A DNA stretch of 64,000 nucleotides from G963665005 sp963665005 (GCA_963665005.2 CAXXTQ010000001.1:1798001-1862000), one strand, 5' to 3'; positions 1-9,346 are shown, counted from the stretch's first letter. Notes: generated from the letters alone by a model not told the origin. Numbers and translations are program-made.

Positions 1-675
1 AAATCTTATGAGCTTGAATCAGAACTCCAAAGACAGGGCAAATCTTCTTTGCTCAGTATAGTAGAAGATATTTCTAATTTAGTAGATGTGTTTTATGTGC
101 GCCAGAAAGAGCCAAAAGGCCTGGGGCAGGCTATAGGCTGTGCAAGAGCGTTTGTGGGAAACGAACCCTTCGCCGTGCTTCTCGGCGACGACATAGTGGT
201 GTCGCAAAAGCCGGCGATAGGCCAGCTTATGGATGTTTATAACGAATTTGAGACTTGTGTCCTTGGCGTACAAAGAGTTGCGAAAACCGAAATTGATAAA
301 TACGGCATTGTAGCCCCGGCCGTGAATTCTAATGAATATAGACTGCATAAAGTAGTAGATATGATAGAAAAACCGTCCGCCGAGGATGCGCCTTCAGATC
401 TTGCGATTCTCGGACGGTATATTATAACGCCCGAAATTTTTGATATTCTGGATGAACAAACGCCGGGCAAAGGCGGAGAGATACAGTTGACCGACGCGCT
501 AAAGACGCTCGGCAAAAAGCAGGGCATGTACGCCTATGAGTTCGAAGGAACGCGATATGACGTAGGCGACAAAATGGGCTTTTTAAAAGCAACAGTACAG
601 TTTGCTTTAAAAAGAGACGATTTAAAAGACAGGTTTAAGCAATATATTTTAGACGTCGCGAAGGAGATAAAGTGA
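1..675 (+). CDS. galU: UTP--glucose-1-phosphate uridylyltransferase, 5' end outside window
   Basis: GalU makes UDP-glucose from UTP and glucose 1-phosphate in the cytosol, for glycolipids and wall or capsule polymers. The frame is open from the first base. 224 residues are visible of a family that is usually about 290-300, so the N-terminal nucleotide-binding loop lies upstream. Visible family segments are KGLGQAI, LLGDDI, the EKPS stretch, LGRYI and GGEIQLTDA, with a C-terminal YDVGDKMGFLKA. The stop overlaps the next gene's GTG start (GTGA), suggesting translational coupling. Assignment is secure; only the start is missing. Confidence 0.93.
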   Translation, partial: KSYELESELQRQGKSSLLSIVEDISNLVDVFYVRQKEPKGLGQAIGCARAFVGNEPFAVLLGDDIVVSQKPAIGQLMDVYNEFETCVLGVQRVAKTEIDKYGIVAPAVNSNEYRLHKVVDMIEKPSAEDAPSDLAILGRYIITPEIFDILDEQTPGKGGEIQLTDALKTLGKKQGMYAYEFEGTRYDVGDKMGFLKATVQFALKRDDLKDRFKQYILDVAKEIK

Positions 676-1907
676 GCGAAATAAGAGATGTTTGCCTTGC
701 GCCTTCGGGCGAGATGAAAATAAACTGGGCAAAGAAAAACATGCCCGTATTATCATCCATAGAGGCTATTTTTAAAAAAGATAAACCGTTTGAAGGGAAA
801 AGAGTATCGCTTTCCATTCATCTTGAAGCAAAGACCGCTTATCTTTGCCGTGTACTTGAATCGGGCGGGGCAAAAATGTCTGTGACAGGCTCTAACCCGC
901 TTTCTACGCAGGACGATGTGGCGGCTGCGCTTGCCGGCGGAGGTATGAACGTTTACGCCTGGCATGCGGCGACGGATGAGCAATATAACAAACACATAAG
1001 CATGTCGCTTGCCTGCTGTCCGCATGTAATACTAGACGACGGCGGAGATTTATCCGAAGCTCTGCATACTAAAGACAAGCAAAAAGCGGTAAACGTTATA
1101 GGCGCGTGCGAAGAAACTACAACGGGCGTGATGCGCTTTCGGGCAAGAGAAAAAAACGGCAGTCTGGCTTTTCCCGTGATAGCCGTGAACGATGCCGAGT
1201 GCAAGTATTTGTTTGATAACCGTTACGGCACAGGTCAGTCTGTCTGGGACGGTATAATGCGCACTACCAATCTTGTTGTAGCAGGAAAGACGGTAGTCGT
1301 CGCGGGTTACGGTTGGTGCGGAAAAGGCATCGCCATGAGAGCAAAGGGCTTGGGCGCAAAAGTTGTCGTGACAGAGGTAGACCCAGTGCGCGCCATAGAA
1401 GCCGCGATGGATGGTTTCCAAGTGCTCACAATGGACGAGGCGGCGCCAAAAGGTGACTTTTTTATAACTGTTACGGGCTGCAAAGATGTAATAACACAAA
1501 GGCATTTTAAAGTAATGAAAGACGGCGCGATATTATCTAACGCGGGGCATTTTGACGTTGAAGTAAACGTAAAACAGCTTGAAAGCATGGCAAAAAGCAA
1601 CGCTTGTGTAAGAAAAAACATAGTTTCGTATGATATAGGCGAAAAGCAGATTTGCGTTTTGGCGCAGGGGCGGCTGGTAAACCTTGCGGCGGGCGACGGG
1701 CACCCTGTCGAAATAATGGACATGAGCTTTGCGCTGCAGGCGCTTTCTTTGAGATATTTGTTAGAAAACCATGATAAACTGGAAAACCGGGTATACAATG
1801 TGCCGCGCGACATAGATGAATATGTGGCTAGGCTTAAATTAAAGGCAATGAAAATCGGCATTGACGAACTTACAAAAGAGCAAACAGAGTATTTGCACGG
1901 AGAGTAA
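672..1907 (+). CDS. ahcY: Adenosylhomocysteinase (S-adenosylhomocysteine hydrolase)
   Basis: Reversibly splits S-adenosylhomocysteine (SAH), the by-product of methyl transfer, into adenosine and homocysteine using tightly bound NAD. Seen: the N-terminal substrate region with a SNPLSTQDDVAAAL segment, the AWHAATDEQY stretch, EETTTGV, DNRYGTGQS and the Rossmann motif GYGWCGKG near residues 212-219. At 411 aa it matches the shorter bacterial/archaeal form. The start is GTG with AAGGAG 5-6 bases upstream, overlapping the galU stop. The next gene encodes an enzyme that can deaminate SAH, so the pair looks like an SAH-disposal module (inference). Confidence 0.95.
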   Translation: MSEIRDVCLAPSGEMKINWAKKNMPVLSSIEAIFKKDKPFEGKRVSLSIHLEAKTAYLCRVLESGGAKMSVTGSNPLSTQDDVAAALAGGGMNVYAWHAATDEQYNKHISMSLACCPHVILDDGGDLSEALHTKDKQKAVNVIGACEETTTGVMRFRAREKNGSLAFPVIAVNDAECKYLFDNRYGTGQSVWDGIMRTTNLVVAGKTVVVAGYGWCGKGIAMRAKGLGAKVVVTEVDPVRAIEAAMDGFQVLTMDEAAPKGDFFITVTGCKDVITQRHFKVMKDGAILSNAGHFDVEVNVKQLESMAKSNACVRKNIVSYDIGEKQICVLAQGRLVNLAAGDGHPVEIMDMSFALQALSLRYLLENHDKLENRVYNVPRDIDEYVARLKLKAMKIGIDELTKEQTEYLHGE

Positions 1908-1908
1908 T

Positions 1909-3192
1909 ATGAACATCTGTATTAAAAACGGATTTTTAATAACGGCTGACGAAAACGATACCTGCATGAGCGGATGCGTACACGTCAAAGACGATATTAT
2001 TTCGTACGTGGGAAAAGAAAAAGACGCTCCGGAGTTTTGTGCCGACAGGACGATAGACGCAAAAGGCGGTATTATAGCTCCCGGGTTTATCAACACGCAC
2101 ACGCACATAGCCATGAACCTTCTGCGCGGTTATGCGGATGACATGGAGCTTATGGACTGGCTGCAAAAAAAGATTTGGCCTGCTGAAGAAAAGATGACGC
2201 CCGAAGCTGTGTATTGGGGCAGTATGCTTGCTATCGCAGAGCTTGTGCAGGGCGGCGTTACGTGTTTTTCCGATATGTACGGCGATACAGATAAAATAGC
2301 AAAAGCCGCAAACGATTCGGGCATACGCGCGCTTATAGCTACGGGCATAATAGATGCGGGTACAAAGGGCGATGAAATGTTTGAAGAAGCCGTTGCGCTT
2401 TTTGATATCGTCAAAGATTACAAACGCGTAAACGCGGCGTTCGGGCCGCACGCGGTATATACGGTTAGCCCGCAGATGTTAGAAAAGATAAAAAAACAAG
2501 CCGAGAGGCTCGGTTCACGTATACACATACACATATCCGAAACAAAAAGCGAGCATGAAGAGTGTATATCGCGGCACGGCAAAACGCCTATCGGGCTGCT
2601 CGACAGCTTAGGAGTTCTGGATTTGCCTGTAATGGCGGCACACTGTGTCTGGATAGACGATAAAGATATGGATATAATGGTTAATAAAAACGTAAACGTA
2701 ATGTCCTGCCCGCAAAGCAACCTAAAGCTCGGAAGCGGAATCGCAAGAGCCGCGCGCATGATGCAGCTCGGTATAAACGTAAGCTGCGCTACCGACGGGG
2801 CGGCAAGCAACAACAATCTTTCTATGATGGAAGAGATGACGCTGCTCGCGCTTTTGCAAAAAGGGGTAAATCAAAACGCACAGCTTATTCCGGCATCCGC
2901 GGCTTTTAAAACAGCGACTATAAACGGTGCAAAAACGCTCGGTATAGACGACATAACAGGAAGCCTGAAAGCGGGCAAGCAGGCAGACCTTATTATTCTT
3001 GATACGCGGGGCTTGCGTTACTGCCCGAAAACGGATATGTTAACGCATATGGTTTACAGCGCGAGCGACGCGGACGTTTGCCTTACTATGGCAGGCGGCG
3101 ATATTTTATATGAAAACGGCGATATAACTTTTGGCGATATTAACGAAATAAAACAGCAGGCAGAGAAATTTTCTGCAGAGATTTTATCATAA
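1909..3192 (+). CDS. mtaD: 5-methylthioadenosine/S-adenosylhomocysteine deaminase (amidohydrolase)
   Basis: A metal-dependent amidohydrolase of the MtaD/SsnA type that deaminates SAH, methylthioadenosine and often adenosine to the inosyl forms. Metal ligands are visible: HTH near residues 64-66, HIHISE near 206, AHCVWID near 243 and the catalytic TDGAASNN near 295. I chose the ATG that follows GGAGAG by four bases, giving a 427-aa protein that begins MNICIKNGF. A start 48 bases upstream would lie inside ahcY and has no ribosome site. It starts one base after the ahcY stop and is probably co-transcribed. Substrate preference cannot be read from sequence. Confidence 0.88.
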   Translation: MNICIKNGFLITADENDTCMSGCVHVKDDIISYVGKEKDAPEFCADRTIDAKGGIIAPGFINTHTHIAMNLLRGYADDMELMDWLQKKIWPAEEKMTPEAVYWGSMLAIAELVQGGVTCFSDMYGDTDKIAKAANDSGIRALIATGIIDAGTKGDEMFEEAVALFDIVKDYKRVNAAFGPHAVYTVSPQMLEKIKKQAERLGSRIHIHISETKSEHEECISRHGKTPIGLLDSLGVLDLPVMAAHCVWIDDKDMDIMVNKNVNVMSCPQSNLKLGSGIARAARMMQLGINVSCATDGAASNNNLSMMEEMTLLALLQKGVNQNAQLIPASAAFKTATINGAKTLGIDDITGSLKAGKQADLIILDTRGLRYCPKTDMLTHMVYSASDADVCLTMAGGDILYENGDITFGDINEIKQQAEKFSAEILS

Positions 3193-3207
3193 ATAAGGGG
3201 TATTTTG

Positions 3208-5010
3208 GTGGTAAAACTAGCTAGATTATTCATATTAATAGTAATTTTAACGTTTTTGCTTTTTGGGTGCACTCCGAATATAGAGCAGCCCGAGCAAACG
3301 GTAACTCCCGAGCAAACTGCTGCGGGAGGCGTCTCAGAGTACGCCGATAACATAAACGTTAAAGACATTGACATTGCCATAGATGGCGAAGAGACAGTTG
3401 TTACTCTGTCTATGATAAGCGGGAGCAGGGCGGCGGGATATACAGAATCTAAGCTTGTTAAGCCTCCCGAATATGAGATAATTCAATTACCGCAGCCGCA
3501 AAGGCTTATGATAAAGCTTTCGGATATAAGTTTTTGGGATTACGAGCAAAAGACGGAATGGGCGCTGTCCAATTTTGTTCTTGGTATTTTCAGAGAAGTT
3601 CCCGCCGATAACGATTCGCTTATAATCTATATACAGCTTTCTCAGAAAGCGGAGTTTTCTGTGCAGGAGACGGAAGGCGACCTTGTAATAAGGCTTATGC
3701 CTGGGCTCCAAAACGAAAGCTCTATGTTTTACTGCGTATCTAATTCATTTTTTGAACATCAGGACGGCACCTGGCCAGATAATATAGATATGATGCCGGT
3801 GCTGTGTTCGGACGCAGTTAATAAAATTCTGATATCCCAGCCCTTTGACACAAGGCAGAAAGCAGACGAATTTTTAGAAACAGCGAAAGAACAGCTTGAA
3901 AAGAATCTGCCCGATAAAAAAATATACGTAATAGAGCTTTTAAGAAATTCTCTTCCCGATTATATTTCGGGCGATTACGTAGAAATTGAAGAAAAAAATG
4001 TCGTTATGAAACAAGGCGTGCTTATGGATACTCCCGTTTTGCTGCAAAACGGAAGATATCTTGACACAAGCTCAGACGGAAGAATAGCTTTTTCGAGAAG
4101 CTATAAGCCAGAAGAGCCGTCGCTCGAGCAGGACGGTTACCTTACGTCAGAAAAGCTCTGGATACAAGACCCGAACGGAAGAATACAAAATATTGATGTT
4201 GACGAGTTCTTTTTAATAGATGACGCGGCTTTTTCGGCTGACGGAAGATACATAAGCATACTTGACGTATCCATAGAAAATCGAGTACTCTATGTTTATG
4301 ATTTTCAGACACAAGAGCCCCAAGGGCTGATAAACCTCGGAGAAGAGGGTTTCGGTAACCAGACAGCCGCTTTTGCGTGGTCTGATACTGAAAATAAGCT
4401 ATACGCCATGACAGGGCAAAGCGCTATGCAGATGATGGTATGCGAATTTTCGCCCGACGGCACTTTCGAGATAAACGCTGTAGAAGAAGAAGCGGGTTCA
4501 GAGGGAAATCTTGAGGTTTCGCAGGGAAGAGTTTTCTTCGCGGATAAGGTTTCGGATACGGTATATGAGATAAGCGATACAAAGCGCGAGATCACCGACG
4601 GTATAGATATAAGAATCTCGCCTGACGGAAAGAATATGCTTGTTCTCGAAGCATCTTCGCAGGAAGGTGAACAGATTTTGTTAAAACTTAAGCTATGTGA
4701 TATTAAAACGGGAGAAACCACTTATATTGCCGAAGATCCCGACATCATGAATTTTTATTTCATGCATAACGGCACAAAAGTTTATTATACAAAAGAGCTT
4801 TTTGAAGATGATGATTATGAGCCCGGATATAAGTTTGGGTTGTTCTCGTACGATATAATGACAGGTGTGCATGAACAGGCTGCGTTTTGCAGCACGGGAG
4901 ACTTTATACCAAGCGATAATCCCGGGGAAATATACTTAATAGACTCTGTAAAAGATACGCAAAACAACGTTTACGCAACGTCGACGTATGTCTACGATTT
5001 AAGTTTATAA
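3208..5010 (+). CDS. Large lipoprotein with a probable C-terminal beta-propeller-like region
   Basis: Function not recognised. The N-terminus has a basic start, a hydrophobic run and a lipobox (LLFGC, Cys about residue 21), so export and lipid anchoring are expected. The next ~40 residues are Glu/Pro/Thr-rich and linker-like. From about residue 290 on there are recurring SxDG/SPDGK blades (for example FSADGRYISIL, ISPDGKNMLVLE), as in WD40/TolB-like propellers. GTG at 3208 is seven bases from AAGGGG; a TTG one codon earlier is the alternative. It sits between mtaD and gatC with gaps of 15 and 21 bases, so it is probably in the same transcript. Confidence 0.75.
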   Translation: MVKLARLFILIVILTFLLFGCTPNIEQPEQTVTPEQTAAGGVSEYADNINVKDIDIAIDGEETVVTLSMISGSRAAGYTESKLVKPPEYEIIQLPQPQRLMIKLSDISFWDYEQKTEWALSNFVLGIFREVPADNDSLIIYIQLSQKAEFSVQETEGDLVIRLMPGLQNESSMFYCVSNSFFEHQDGTWPDNIDMMPVLCSDAVNKILISQPFDTRQKADEFLETAKEQLEKNLPDKKIYVIELLRNSLPDYISGDYVEIEEKNVVMKQGVLMDTPVLLQNGRYLDTSSDGRIAFSRSYKPEEPSLEQDGYLTSEKLWIQDPNGRIQNIDVDEFFLIDDAAFSADGRYISILDVSIENRVLYVYDFQTQEPQGLINLGEEGFGNQTAAFAWSDTENKLYAMTGQSAMQMMVCEFSPDGTFEINAVEEEAGSEGNLEVSQGRVFFADKVSDTVYEISDTKREITDGIDIRISPDGKNMLVLEASSQEGEQILLKLKLCDIKTGETTYIAEDPDIMNFYFMHNGTKVYYTKELFEDDDYEPGYKFGLFSYDIMTGVHEQAAFCSTGDFIPSDNPGEIYLIDSVKDTQNNVYATSTYVYDLSL

Positions 5011-5031
5011 AATTAAAAACAGGAGGACGGT

Positions 5032-5319
5032 ATGAAAGTACCAATTTCGGAAGTAGAAAAAATCGCAGTTTTATCAAGGCTTTCTTTTTCTGAGCAAGAA
5101 AAAAAAGAATATCAGCATCATTTGGAAGATGTTTTGATGACTGCGCAAAAGTTAAGCAAACTGGATACCAGCGATGTGCAGCCAACTGCGCATATACAAG
5201 GCCTGCAAAATGTTTTAAGGCAGGATGTTACCAAAGAAAGCATGGATAATGAGCTACTTACAAGCAATGCGCCCGAAAGGCAAAACGGGTGTTTTATCGT
5301 ACCAAAGGTCGTTGAATGA
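5032..5319 (+). CDS. gatC: Asp-tRNA(Asn)/Glu-tRNA(Gln) amidotransferase subunit C
   Basis: Small subunit that clamps GatA to GatB in the GatCAB enzyme, which converts misacylated Glu-tRNA(Gln) or Asp-tRNA(Asn) to the correct amide form. The 95-aa size is typical. Seen are the helical N-terminal VEKIAVLSRLSFSEQE and the DVQPTAHIQG and VLRQDV segments; the end, GCFIVPKVVE, matches the family's conserved FxVPKVVE. The start has a strong AGGAGG ten bases upstream. gatA follows after nine bases. Confidence 0.95.
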   Translation: MKVPISEVEKIAVLSRLSFSEQEKKEYQHHLEDVLMTAQKLSKLDTSDVQPTAHIQGLQNVLRQDVTKESMDNELLTSNAPERQNGCFIVPKVVE

Positions 5320-5328
5320 GGTGAAGCA

Positions 5329-6798
5329 TTGAAATTATACGAATTGACTATAAAGCAGGCGATGGACTCGCTGCAAAAAAAGCAAATAAGCGCTCATGAG
5401 CTGACAGAGGCGCTTATACAAAGAATAGAAGATAAAGAGCCGCAAATAAGGGCTCTTAATTGTGTGTGCCGTAAAACGGCGCTTGAGCAGGCGAAGCAGT
5501 CTGACCAAAGGCGCGCAAAAGGACAGCAAAAAAGCATGTTTGACGGTATTCCCGTTATAGTGAAAGATAATATATGCACAAAAGGCACAAAGACTACGTG
5601 CTCGTCAAAAATGCTGCAAGATTTTGTTCCGCCGTATGACGCGCATGTAATAGAGCGGTTCGCCGATAAAGGAATAATCACACTCGCCAAATCCAACCTT
5701 GATGAATTTGCGATGGGCTCTTCCACGGAGAACAGCGCTTTTCAAACAACCAGAAACCCTTGGGATTTAAAAAGAGTACCGGGCGGCTCTTCGGGCGGAA
5801 GCGCGGCGGCGGTTTCGGCGTGCATGGCTCCTTTTGCTCTTGGCTCGGATACGGGCGGAAGCATTCGGCAGCCTGCTTCTTACAGCGGAGTTGTCGGCTT
5901 AAAGCCCACATACGGAGCTGTATCAAGATACGGGCTGGTGGCTTTTGCTTCTTCTCTAGACCAGATTGGACCGTTTACGAGGACTATTGAAGACGCGGCA
6001 TATGCGCTGAACGCGCTGTACGGGTATGACAAGCGTGATTCAACTTCGGTGAAGGCAGAGTATCCCGATTACGCAAAAAATTTAAGCAAAGATATTAAGG
6101 GAATGAAAATAGGGCTGCCCAAAGAATATTTTGCGGCGGGGCTCGACGGCGATGTTAAGCAAGCGTTAGACGCTGCGGTTAGCACATACGAAAGCCTTGG
6201 CGCAATAGTGGAAGAAACGACGCTTCCGACTTTTGATTATGCTCTTTCCGCTTACTATATAATCTCTTCGGCCGAGGCAACGTCTAACCTATCTAGATAC
6301 GACGGCGTAAAATACGGTTACAGAGCAAAGCAATTCGACGGTATCGTCGATATGTATACACAGACTAGAAACGAAGGCTTCGGGCCCGAGGTTAAGCGAA
6401 GGATGATGCTCGGAAACTACGTTTTAAGCTCAGGATACTACGACGCATATTATTTAAAAGCATTAAAAGTAAGAACGCTTATAAAGCGCGATTTCGATAA
6501 TCTTTTTAATAAGTACGATTGTATATTATCGCCTACCGCTCCGACTCCCGCTTTTATTGCCGGAGAAAAGAGCGACCCGCTGCAAATGTATCTTACCGAC
6601 ATATATACCGTTCCTGTAAACATCGCCGGGCTGACGGCAGTTTCGCTGCCAAGCGCACTTAGCGGACAGGGGCTTCCTATAGGCATGCAGATAATAGCAA
6701 AGCCAATGGGCGAAGAAACTATGTTAAGAGCGGCATACGCGCTAGAGCAGGCTCTGCCGCCGATAGGCAACCCTAAGTTTACCGGAGGTGAGCAGTAA
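5329..6798 (+). CDS. gatA: Asp-tRNA(Asn)/Glu-tRNA(Gln) amidotransferase subunit A
   Basis: Amidase-signature subunit that releases ammonia from glutamine for GatB. The catalytic Ser-cisSer-Lys set is visible: Lys in VIVKDN near residue 79, the GGSSGGSAAAV signature near 150-160 and the nucleophilic Ser in DTGGSIRQPA near 178. Length, 489 aa, is normal. The start is TTG, chosen because GAGGTG lies five bases upstream and the family N-terminus (KLYELTIKQA) begins there. The stop overlaps the gatB start by one base. Confidence 0.97.
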   Translation: MKLYELTIKQAMDSLQKKQISAHELTEALIQRIEDKEPQIRALNCVCRKTALEQAKQSDQRRAKGQQKSMFDGIPVIVKDNICTKGTKTTCSSKMLQDFVPPYDAHVIERFADKGIITLAKSNLDEFAMGSSTENSAFQTTRNPWDLKRVPGGSSGGSAAAVSACMAPFALGSDTGGSIRQPASYSGVVGLKPTYGAVSRYGLVAFASSLDQIGPFTRTIEDAAYALNALYGYDKRDSTSVKAEYPDYAKNLSKDIKGMKIGLPKEYFAAGLDGDVKQALDAAVSTYESLGAIVEETTLPTFDYALSAYYIISSAEATSNLSRYDGVKYGYRAKQFDGIVDMYTQTRNEGFGPEVKRRMMLGNYVLSSGYYDAYYLKALKVRTLIKRDFDNLFNKYDCILSPTAPTPAFIAGEKSDPLQMYLTDIYTVPVNIAGLTAVSLPSALSGQGLPIGMQIIAKPMGEETMLRAAYALEQALPPIGNPKFTGGEQ

Positions 6799-8228
6799 TG
6801 AATTACGAAACGGTGATAGGTTTAGAAGTTCACGTTGAGCTTGCTACGAATACTAAGATATTCTGCTCATGCCTTAATAAATTCGGCGGAGAGCCGAACA
6901 CTCACTGCTGCCCTGTATGCATAGGAATGCCGGGCGTTTTACCCGTGCTCAATGAAAAGGTTGTAGAGTTTGCGGCAAAAGCGGGGCTTGCCATAAACTG
7001 CGAGATAGCCAATTTTTCTAAGATGGACAGAAAAGGTTATTATTATCCCGACCTGCCAAAAGCGTATCAGATATCGCAGTTTGATCTGCCGATATGCAAA
7101 GAGGGCTGGGTTGATATAACGGCAGACGGCAAAGATAAGCGCATAAGAATAACAAGAATACATATGGAAGAGGACGCGGGAAAACTTTTGCATGAAGCGG
7201 GCGCAGGCACGGCAGTCGATTATAATCGCTGCGGAGTTCCGCTTATAGAGATAGTCACAGAGCCCGACTTAAGGAGTGCAGACGAAGCAAAGGCTTTTCT
7301 CGATACATTAAAAAGCATAATGCAGTATACAGGAGTTTCCGACTGCAAAATGCAGGAAGGCTCGCTTCGCTGTGACGTCAATGTTTCTGTTCGTGAATCG
7401 GGGCAGAGCGAATTCGGAACGCGCACAGAAATGAAAAACCTCAACAGCTTTTCTGCTATTTACCGAGCGATTGAAACGGAAAGCGCAAGGCAGATCGCGA
7501 TTCTTAGCGACGGAGGCAGTATAAAACAGGAGACAAGGCGGTTTGATGACGTAAAGGGCAAAAGCTATGCCATGCGCGGAAAAGAAGAAGCGCATGACTA
7601 CAGGTATTTTCCCGATCCCGACCTTGTTCCTATAACTTTGACGGACAAAAGAATACTCGAGTTGAAAGAAAGCCTGCCCGAGCTTCCCGAGGCAAAGAAA
7701 AAAAGGTATATAGACGTTCTCGGTTTGCCAGAATACGATGCGGGCGTGCTTACGGCAGAGCGTTCTGTAGCCGCGTTTTTCGAAGACTGCCAGAAGCAGT
7801 ACGACGAACCTAAAAAGATAAGCAATTTTATAATGACAGATTTGCTGCGGTTGCTAAAAGAAGACGATATACTGCCCGAAGATAATCCGGTAAAGCCGGA
7901 GCAGCTTGTCGAAACGCTAAAGCTCATTGAAAGCGGCAAAATAAACGTCACTGTAGGCAAATCGGTGTTTGAGAAAGTATTCCGCACGGGGCAGAGCCCG
8001 AGTGAGATAGTAGAAAAAGAAGGGCTTGTACAGATAAGCGATACGGGCGAACTGCGCGAGATGATAAAAGATATAATAAGCAAAAACCCGGGGCCAGTCG
8101 CCGATTATAAGGGCGGCAAGAAAAAGGCGCTTACCTTCTTTGTGGGGCAGGTAATGAAAGCAACGCGAGGAAAAGCCAACCCCAAAGCGGTTAACGAAAT
8201 AGTGACGGAGGAACTCGGCAAGTTATGA
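6798..8228 (+). CDS. gatB: Asp-tRNA(Asn)/Glu-tRNA(Gln) amidotransferase subunit B
   Basis: Subunit that binds the misacylated tRNA and phosphorylates then amidates the acyl group. It begins NYETVIGLEVHVEL and contains the cradle-domain motifs SCLNKFGGEPNTHCCPVC, GVPLIEIVTEPD and HDYRYFPDPDL, followed by the helical and YqeY-like tail ending in NPKAVNEIVTEELGKL. The 476-aa length is usual. It overlaps gatA by one base (TAATG) and the next gene by four, so translation of the three is probably coupled. Confidence 0.97.
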   Translation: MNYETVIGLEVHVELATNTKIFCSCLNKFGGEPNTHCCPVCIGMPGVLPVLNEKVVEFAAKAGLAINCEIANFSKMDRKGYYYPDLPKAYQISQFDLPICKEGWVDITADGKDKRIRITRIHMEEDAGKLLHEAGAGTAVDYNRCGVPLIEIVTEPDLRSADEAKAFLDTLKSIMQYTGVSDCKMQEGSLRCDVNVSVRESGQSEFGTRTEMKNLNSFSAIYRAIETESARQIAILSDGGSIKQETRRFDDVKGKSYAMRGKEEAHDYRYFPDPDLVPITLTDKRILELKESLPELPEAKKKRYIDVLGLPEYDAGVLTAERSVAAFFEDCQKQYDEPKKISNFIMTDLLRLLKEDDILPEDNPVKPEQLVETLKLIESGKINVTVGKSVFEKVFRTGQSPSEIVEKEGLVQISDTGELREMIKDIISKNPGPVADYKGGKKKALTFFVGQVMKATRGKANPKAVNEIVTEELGKL

Positions 8229-9196
8229 GGATTGGCAAGTTCACCAATGAACAATTAAAAGACATGATTTTTTCGCACCTGAAAAACAGCGATGATATTC
8301 TGCTGGGCTCGGGAGTGGGGGAAGACTGCGCCGCGCTCGATTTTAACGGCGAAGCGTGTGTTTTATCTACCGACCCGATAACGGGTGCATGCGAGAACGT
8401 AGGCTCTCTTGCGGTACACGTATCGGGTAACGATATTGCATCTTCGGGTGCAAAGCCGTCCGCTATGCTCGTAACGCTTCTTATTCCGCCCGAAAAAGAA
8501 ATGAAAGATGTGCAAAAAGTAGTAGCGGAGATAATAAAGGCTGCAGATTCCCTTGGAATAAATATTATAGGCGGCCATACAGAGGTTACAGACGCCGTCC
8601 GAAGAATAGTGGTGTCTACTACTGTTGTCGGAAGAACAAAGAGCAGCGATCTAATAAAAAGCAGCGGTGCCCGACAAGGCGATGCCATTATAATGACAAA
8701 ATACGCGGCGGTGGAAGGAACGTTTATAATCGCTTCAGAGCACAGCCAAAGGCTGAAAAAGGTTTTGTCGCAATCTGAATATGATATGGCGATCGCTCTT
8801 GGAAGCAAGCTAAGCGTTATAAAAGAGGGCATAACAGCCGGAAAGCTTGGCGCTACCGCTATGCATGATATAACAGAAGGCGGAGTGCTCGGGGCTGTGC
8901 ACGAGATTTGCGAGGCTTCGGGAATCGGCTGTGAGCTGTATAAAGAAAAAATTCCTGTGCTCGACGTTACAAAAAAGATATGCGAAGAGTTTTGCATAGA
9001 CGCTTACCGCCTTATAGGAAGCGGAAGCATGCTTATAACAACGCCGGACGAAAAAAAGATTGTTTCCGCGCTGGAAAAAAATGGTGTCAAAGCGACGGTC
9101 ATAGGAAAAATAACCGGTAAAGAAATTTGTTTAGTAGAAAATGGGCAAAAGAGTATACTTTGCGCGCCGGGAGCGGACGAGCTGTTTAATATATAA
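8225..9196 (+). CDS. AIR-synthase-family protein (HypE/ThiL-like fold), substrate unknown
   Basis: Belongs to the PurM/HypE/SelD/ThiL superfamily of ATP-dependent enzymes. Seen are the N-terminal GVGEDCAALDF, the metal/ATP loop LSTDPITG, the HVSGNDIASSGAKP segment (compare HypE), GGHTEVTDAV, the central HDITEGGVLGAVHE and the C-terminal GSGSMLIT. The length, 323 aa, fits HypE-like proteins. No hydrogenase-maturation genes are nearby and the C-terminal PRYCG tail of true HypE is absent. Hydrogenase maturation is therefore not supported; a general AIR-synthase-related role is all that can be stated. It overlaps gatB by four bases and is the last gene before a terminator. Confidence 0.8.
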   Translation: MRIGKFTNEQLKDMIFSHLKNSDDILLGSGVGEDCAALDFNGEACVLSTDPITGACENVGSLAVHVSGNDIASSGAKPSAMLVTLLIPPEKEMKDVQKVVAEIIKAADSLGINIIGGHTEVTDAVRRIVVSTTVVGRTKSSDLIKSSGARQGDAIIMTKYAAVEGTFIIASEHSQRLKKVLSQSEYDMAIALGSKLSVIKEGITAGKLGATAMHDITEGGVLGAVHEICEASGIGCELYKEKIPVLDVTKKICEEFCIDAYRLIGSGSMLITTPDEKKIVSALEKNGVKATVIGKITGKEICLVENGQKSILCAPGADELFNI

Positions 9197-9230
9197 AACC
9201 GCGCTGTTTATAAAGCATATAGGCGAAAAG

Positions 9231-9297
9231 ATAAGCAAATGCACGTAAATACGAGATTTTTTGAGTTTTTCACAAAAAATCGCTTATTTTTTTTTAT
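9231..9297 (+). terminator. Intrinsic terminator after the galU-gatCAB block
   Basis: ATAAGC (9231) pairs with GCTTAT (9282), enclosing a second perfect 9-bp stem (9255-9263 with 9273-9281). A run of about ten T follows. It separates the upstream operon from yicC. Confidence 0.7.
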
Positions 9298-9312
9298 ATG
9301 TTGTGCTATAAT
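9284..9312 (+). promoter_or_regulatory. Possible vegetative promoter for the yicC-remA-gmk operon
   Basis: A perfect TATAAT (9307-9312) lies 35 bases before the yicC start. The -35 region at the expected 17-base distance is only TTATTT, so the promoter is inferred mainly from the -10 and from its place right after a terminator. Confidence 0.4.
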
Positions 9313-9346
9313 CATTATCAAAAGAAAGAATAAGGTGGGTAGTATA

